A stretch of 64,000 bases of DNA from Odoribacter sp. UBA944 (GTDB lineage Bacteria; Bacteroidota; Bacteroidia; Bacteroidales; Marinifilaceae): NCBI GenBank assembly GCA_002293375.1, contig DBDA01000008.1, positions 62,001 to 126,000 of the forward strand. Reading direction: 5' to 3'. The position numbers and the translations under genes are program-made. The notes under the pieces were generated by a model. The model saw only the letters and a program-made list of their open reading frames with translations, did not search any database and was not told the DNA's origin. This document shows, piece after piece, positions 59,659-64,000 of the stretch (position 1 is the first letter of the stretch; each line of letters starts with the position of its first letter).

Positions 59659-61128
59659 ATGCATAAGTATGTCCTTTTGTTTATTCTGCTGGCAGGCCTG
59701 TGGGTGAAGGGGCCGGCCCAGGAGGTGCTGACCTTGGAGAGAGCCCTGGAGGTCGCTTTTCAAAACAGTCCGGCATTGATTCAGAGTAAATTCAGTCTTC
59801 AGCAGAACGAACTGAACTTAAAAGCGCAGCACGCCTCGCTGAAATCCCAATTCTCCCTGGATGTAGATCCTTTTTCCTACTCCCGGAGTAATCAATACGA
59901 CAACTACAACAGCGAGTGGTATGACAACGAGGTGATGAGAGTTTCTGCTTCGCTGGGTATCCGTCAGCCGATCAAATGGACGGATGGCTCCATCTCTCTG
60001 GTGAACGACGTTTCTTGGCAGGACGCCAACAACCGCAGTTCTGGAAGGGCCAGCACCGCGTTTTCCCACGACATCTCCCTGCGCTTGGACCAGCCCATTT
60101 TTACTTACAACCGCACCAAGATGCAGTTGCGGGAATTGGAGCTGAGCTTGGAAAATGCCCGGATCGCCTACTCCATGCAGCAGTTAAATATCGAGAAAAA
60201 TGTGACAGACAACTTCTATTCGGTGTACCAGCGTTTCAAGGATCTGGGTACGGCTAAAGACGAATTCGCCAACCAGCAGCAGAACTATGAGATCATCAAA
60301 AACAAGGCAGAGGCCGGATTGGTGGCGAAAGAAGAGTTGTTCCAGGCGGAAGTGAACCTAGCTACCAGTGAATCGTCCGTGTTCTCTGCGGAAATTACCT
60401 ACGAAAACGCCAAAGATAATTTCAAATTACTGATAGGTATGGCTTTGGATCAGGATATTACGGTTTTGGCCAATACCGAAGTAAATCCGATCGAAGTGAA
60501 CAGTACGGATGCCGTCAGGTATGGATTGGAGCACCGGACGGAGATTCGGCAGCGGGAAATCACCTTGGAACGGGACCTCTTTTCGATTATACGGGCCAAA
60601 TCGGAAAACGAATTCCGGGGAAATATCTCGGCCCGGGTCGGCCTGAACGCTTTGGGGGACAAAGTGCCCAATATGTACGACAATCCGACGGACAACGAAC
60701 AAGTAGGGGTGTCCCTGACGATCCCGCTGTTTGACTGGGGCGCCAAAAAAGCCCGGGTCCAATCGAGCGAATTGGCTCTGGAGTCGGATGAGGTAGACTT
60801 CGAAGAGCAGAAAAAACAGATTGTTCTCGGCATCCGCCAGATTTGCCGGAACCTGCCTACCCTGATCAGCCAGATCAACATTGCCCGGAAAAAAGTGGAG
60901 AACGCTGAACGTACCTACGAGATCAATATGGAGAAATACCGGAACGGAGACATCACCGGGATGGACTTGCAGCAGTACCAGCGGCAGTTGACGGATGCGA
61001 AACAGGCCTATACCAATGCGCTGATCAGCTACAAATTGGAGTTGCTGAACCTGAAAGTGCAGACCCTGTGGGATTTTGAAAGCAATACGTCGTACCTGCC
61101 TTCGGAGATTTTTAACACACTTAAATAG
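59659..61128 (+). CDS. TolC family outer-membrane channel
   Basis: A 489-residue TolC-like protein: a signal peptide ending KGPAQE, then LTLERALEVAFQNSPALIQSKFSL, the usual first helix of an OEP repeat. Two repeats of long coiled helices are seen (residues ~20-235 and ~250-475), including NLATSESSVFSAEITYENAKDNF and DLQQYQRQLTDAKQAYTNALISY. It forms the exit duct for the adaptor and RND pump encoded next. It lies 25 bases beyond the permease fusion, so the ABC genes may share the same transcript. Confidence 0.93.
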   Translation: MHKYVLLFILLAGLWVKGPAQEVLTLERALEVAFQNSPALIQSKFSLQQNELNLKAQHASLKSQFSLDVDPFSYSRSNQYDNYNSEWYDNEVMRVSASLGIRQPIKWTDGSISLVNDVSWQDANNRSSGRASTAFSHDISLRLDQPIFTYNRTKMQLRELELSLENARIAYSMQQLNIEKNVTDNFYSVYQRFKDLGTAKDEFANQQQNYEIIKNKAEAGLVAKEELFQAEVNLATSESSVFSAEITYENAKDNFKLLIGMALDQDITVLANTEVNPIEVNSTDAVRYGLEHRTEIRQREITLERDLFSIIRAKSENEFRGNISARVGLNALGDKVPNMYDNPTDNEQVGVSLTIPLFDWGAKKARVQSSELALESDEVDFEEQKKQIVLGIRQICRNLPTLISQINIARKKVENAERTYEINMEKYRNGDITGMDLQQYQRQLTDAKQAYTNALISYKLELLNLKVQTLWDFESNTSYLPSEIFNTLK

Positions 61129-61150
61129 TAAATCATCAAACAAACATACC

Positions 61151-62209
61151 ATGAATAACTTTTCTACGCTTATTGTTTTCCTGAGTTTGGGAATAGCTCT
61201 TGCCTCCTGCGGAGGAGACCGGACAGGCCAAAACAACGAAACGACTACTCCGGTTTGGTTGGAAGAGGCGCAATTGCGAACATTGCAGGAGCTTGTAACA
61301 ACGACCGGGACTGCCAAAGCCGCCAATACAGTGGAATTGAAATCCGAGGTAAACGGGTTGTATGTTATGCAGCAAAATCCGAAGACGGGGAAACCGTACC
61401 GGCTGGGTGATGTGGTGGAGGCCGGTGCTGTGATCGTCCGTTTGGAAAACAGGGAATACGAGAACAACGTACAGTTGGAGAGCAAGAAATTGCAGGTGCA
61501 GGTGACCGAAAAAGAGTGGGAAGGCCAGAAAAGTATTCTGGAGAAAGGAGGTGTGACCGAGAAAGAGGTCAACAACGCGGAGAGCGCTTTTATCAACGCC
61601 AAGATCGCGCTGGAAAACGCTTACATTACATTGGCCAAAATGAATGTAACCGCTCCGTTTACGGGGGTATTGGTGAACATGCCCTATTATACGCCGAATG
61701 TAGAGGTGGCTTCAGGACAGGTACTGGCAGGCATCATGGATTACAGCAAAATGTATGTAGAAACCCAGTTCCCGGAAAATGTGATGCCCAAGGTGGCGGT
61801 TGGCCAATCGGTTTACATCACGAACTACAACATCAAATCGGATACCCTGAAAGGGCGTATTGCCCAACTCTCTCCGGCCATTAACGAGGATACCCGGACT
61901 TTTTCCGGCTTTATCGAAATAGAGAACCCCCGGTTAAAACTGCGTCCCGGCATGTTTGCCAAAGCGGATATTGTTGCAGTGCAGAAGGATTCCGTATTGT
62001 CGATCCCGAAAGAGATTGTTACGACCCGGCGGGGAAGCAAGGTGGTGTTCACCGTGGATAAAGCTACTGCGGAGGAGCGGGTGATCGTGACCGGGATCAG
62101 TGATGAGAAGTACATAGAGGTGGAGAGCGGATTGGAAAAGGGAGAGAAGATAGTGGTACGGGGATACGAATGGCTGCGGAACCGGAGCCGGGTAAAAGAG
62201 ATGAAATAG
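61151..62209 (+). CDS. RND efflux periplasmic adaptor (lipoprotein)
   Basis: A 352-residue membrane-fusion protein: start MNNFSTLIVFLSLGIALASC with a lipobox; the longer start at 61076 lies inside the TolC gene. The lipoyl-like halves are at TVELKSEVNGLYV and NVTAPFTGVLVNMPYY, separated by a short coiled-coil hairpin (EKEWEGQKSILEKGGVTEKEVNNAESAF). The beta-barrel (YVETQFPENVMPKVAVGQSV) and membrane-proximal domains follow. It links the TolC channel to the pump whose gene begins 7 bases later. Confidence 0.95.
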   Translation: MNNFSTLIVFLSLGIALASCGGDRTGQNNETTTPVWLEEAQLRTLQELVTTTGTAKAANTVELKSEVNGLYVMQQNPKTGKPYRLGDVVEAGAVIVRLENREYENNVQLESKKLQVQVTEKEWEGQKSILEKGGVTEKEVNNAESAFINAKIALENAYITLAKMNVTAPFTGVLVNMPYYTPNVEVASGQVLAGIMDYSKMYVETQFPENVMPKVAVGQSVYITNYNIKSDTLKGRIAQLSPAINEDTRTFSGFIEIENPRLKLRPGMFAKADIVAVQKDSVLSIPKEIVTTRRGSKVVFTVDKATAEERVIVTGISDEKYIEVESGLEKGEKIVVRGYEWLRNRSRVKEMK

Positions 62210-62216
62210 AAGCCGC

Positions 62217-64000
62217 ATGAACCAGATCACAAAATTTGCAGTAAAATATCCCGTCACGGTGCTGATGATGACCTTGGCGGTATGTCTGCTGGGGATCATC
62301 TCCTATAACAAGCTGGGAACCGATCTCTTCCCGGACCTGAAAAATCCGGCCCTGTATATTGACCTGCAGGCCGGAGAGCGTCCGCCCGAAGAGATCGAAA
62401 CGCAGTTCGTGGAGGCGATCGAATCGTTGGCCGCCCGGCAGGACGGGGTGAAGAGCGTAGAGAGCAGTTGCATGGCCGGATCGGCCCTGATCACGGTAGA
62501 GTATGGCTGGGACCAGGACATGGACGCTGCTTTTCTGGACTTGCAGCGGGGCCTTTCCTCCATTTCGCAGAATCCGGAAGTGACCTCTTTTTCGATCTCC
62601 CGCTACGATGCGAATGCGGCGCCGGTCATGACCCTGGCGCTGACCCACAGCGAGGTCAAAGACCTGAACGAACTCCGGCGGATCGCGGAAAACTACATGC
62701 GCAGCGAGCTGGTACGGTTAGATGGGGTGGCCGACATCCAGTTGAACGGACAGGAGAATGCCTACATCGAGATCAAAACGGATGCCTATATGTTGGAAGC
62801 CTATGGGCTGACGGTGGACGGGATCGCTTCCCGGATTGAAAGCCTCAACCGGAATGTCTCCGGCGGCTCCATTATAAACGAGGATATCCAATACACGGTC
62901 AAGGGGGTAAACCTGATCCGGAGTATCGAGGACATCGGGAACATCATCGTTGCGTTTAAACAACCGGCTGCTACCGATGCGGAGAGCGGTCCCGGAGATG
63001 CCAAAGCGCCGGTTTACCTGAAAGATGTCGCCTCTGTCCGCTCCGCCAACCAGGATCCGGACAACATCGCCCGGTTCGACGGAGAGCGGTGCCTGGGGAT
63101 CAGCATTTACAAGGAGAACAAATACAACACGGTAAAGGTGGTGGAGAATATCCGCGGCAAGTTGGCCGATTTGCGGAAAAGCATGCCGGGGTACGAATTT
63201 CATGTCATCAGCGACCAGGGAGAATTTATTGGGGCCTCGATCGGAGAGGTCAAGGATTCTGCCGTGATGGGGATCCTGCTGGCCGTCTTTGTCCTGTACC
63301 TCTTCCTGCGGCGCATCAACACAACGCTGATCGTCAGCATCTCCATACCGGTATCCATTATCGCAACCTTCAACCTGATGTATTTCAACGGCTTGTCCAT
63401 GAACATCATGACATTGGGCGGCTTGGCACTGGGAGCGGGAATGCTGGTGGACAACGCCATTGTGGTGGTGGAGAATATTTTCCGGAACTTGGAAAACGGA
63501 CTCTCCCCGAAGGAGGCAGCTATCAAAGGGACGTCCGAAGTGTCGGGGGCGATTACCTCGTCCACGTTGACCACCATTGTGGTATTTCTTCCGATCGTTT
63601 ATATCCAAGGGGCGGCCGGCGAACTGTTCAAAGAGCAGGCGTGGACGGTAACCTTCTCGCTACTCTCTTCGCTTTTTGTGGCGATCCTTTTTATTCCCAT
63701 GCTGGCTTCCCGCTTTCTGGGCAATAACAAGAAGGAGAGCAAATCGGTGCAGATTCGCGGGTACGGCCGGTTCGTCGGCCGGTTGCTGGAACGCCGCCGC
63801 ACGGTGATTTTGAGCGCATTGGTGCTGGTGATAGCTTCCTACTTGCTGCTGCCTTTTATCGGGGTGGAATTTATGCCTCGTGCCGAGTCGCGCGAATTTT
63901 CCGTGAAACTGAACATGCCGACCGGTACCCGCTTGGCGAGTACCGACTATGCGGCGGTCTCCGTGGAAAAAATGCTTCAGGAACTGGGGGCGGACGATGT
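62217..64000 (+). CDS. RND efflux pump permease (AcrB-like), 3'-truncated by window edge
   Basis: The first 594 codons of an RND exporter (usually 1000-1100). The N-terminal helix NQITKFAVKYPVTVLMMTLAV is followed by LGTDLFPDLKNPALYIDLQA and the first porter domains with SRYDANAAPVMTLAL. Helices 2-6 include ILLAVFVLYLFLRR and the proton-relay helix GLALGAGMLVDNAIVVVENI. In it the AcrB Asp407-Asp408 pair reads Asp-Asn, a form seen in other HAE1-like pumps. The gene runs off the window after VEKMLQELGADD. The tolC-adaptor-pump order makes a complete tripartite exporter; the drug or metabolite is unknown. Confidence 0.95.
   Translation, partial: MNQITKFAVKYPVTVLMMTLAVCLLGIISYNKLGTDLFPDLKNPALYIDLQAGERPPEEIETQFVEAIESLAARQDGVKSVESSCMAGSALITVEYGWDQDMDAAFLDLQRGLSSISQNPEVTSFSISRYDANAAPVMTLALTHSEVKDLNELRRIAENYMRSELVRLDGVADIQLNGQENAYIEIKTDAYMLEAYGLTVDGIASRIESLNRNVSGGSIINEDIQYTVKGVNLIRSIEDIGNIIVAFKQPAATDAESGPGDAKAPVYLKDVASVRSANQDPDNIARFDGERCLGISIYKENKYNTVKVVENIRGKLADLRKSMPGYEFHVISDQGEFIGASIGEVKDSAVMGILLAVFVLYLFLRRINTTLIVSISIPVSIIATFNLMYFNGLSMNIMTLGGLALGAGMLVDNAIVVVENIFRNLENGLSPKEAAIKGTSEVSGAITSSTLTTIVVFLPIVYIQGAAGELFKEQAWTVTFSLLSSLFVAILFIPMLASRFLGNNKKESKSVQIRGYGRFVGRLLERRRTVILSALVLVIASYLLLPFIGVEFMPRAESREFSVKLNMPTGTRLASTDYAAVSVEKMLQELGADD

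Noticed and set aside
1..64000. CRISPR arrays, prophage, transposases, integrases or restriction systems
   Set aside because: No regularly spaced repeats, no recognisable mobile-element proteins, and no defence-gene signatures in any frame.

Overview
The window comes from the chromosome of a member of the Bacteroidetes, most likely order Bacteroidales. The evidence is a SusC/SusD pair with surface-lipoprotein partners, lipoprotein signals followed by acidic residues (SCSDDDD, SCGDDDE), a calycin-like lipoprotein, a PCMD-domain protein, weak Shine-Dalgarno sites, and repeated TAnnTTTG -7 promoter boxes, some with a TTTG box 19-21 bases upstream. Family or genus cannot be fixed from the sequence. 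Most of the window is conserved housekeeping DNA. No prophage, integrase, transposase or CRISPR array was seen.

Layout. 1-7.9 kb: end of rpoN, two SPOR lipoproteins, two tandem cyclophilin-type prolyl isomerases, a truncated remnant behind mutS, mutS, a YjbR-like gene and deoC. 7.8-15 kb: an MMPL exporter, tRNA-Arg(CCT), a CDF metal exporter and a tightly overlapping operon (prenyl synthase, dCMP deaminase, Ctp protease, DUF454). 15-25 kb: leuS, three surface or outer-membrane genes (PCMD, barrel, calycin), a small outer-membrane protein with a long structured leader, prs, and the yicC-gmk-nadD-barrel operon. 25-35 kb: prolyl oligopeptidase, lepA, a large palindromic element, trpB2 with a Trp-rich leader peptide and attenuator, then mtaD, agmatinase, a deoxyhypusine-synthase-like enzyme and a rhomboid protease. 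35-44 kb: a five-gene SusC/SusD operon with no enzyme gene. 44-55 kb: speA, a two-helix protein of unknown function, tRNA-Pro(CGG), rbfA, a LolC-type permease, a third cyclophilin, VanZ-like, pheS, CYTH, a DUF1460 amidase, a membrane-protein/XRE pair, rdgB and recO. 55-64 kb: an ABC exporter whose permease is fused to a degenerate M1-peptidase-like region and a golvesin-like domain, then a TolC-adaptor-RND operon that runs off the end.

How the genes work together. speA, agmatinase and the DHS-like gene can be read as a route from arginine through agmatine and putrescine to a longer polyamine. The 55-64 kb block is a set of envelope transporters. The most striking regulatory element is upstream of trpB2: a 14-residue leader peptide with three Trp codons, a terminator hairpin, and a well-matched alternative antiterminator pairing. 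This is a complete classical transcription-attenuation layout in a phylum where such leaders are seldom annotated. Also notable are a chain of ATGA-coupled mini-ORFs leading into the ABC ATPase gene, and a ~130-base palindromic element with a related half copy 25 kb away.
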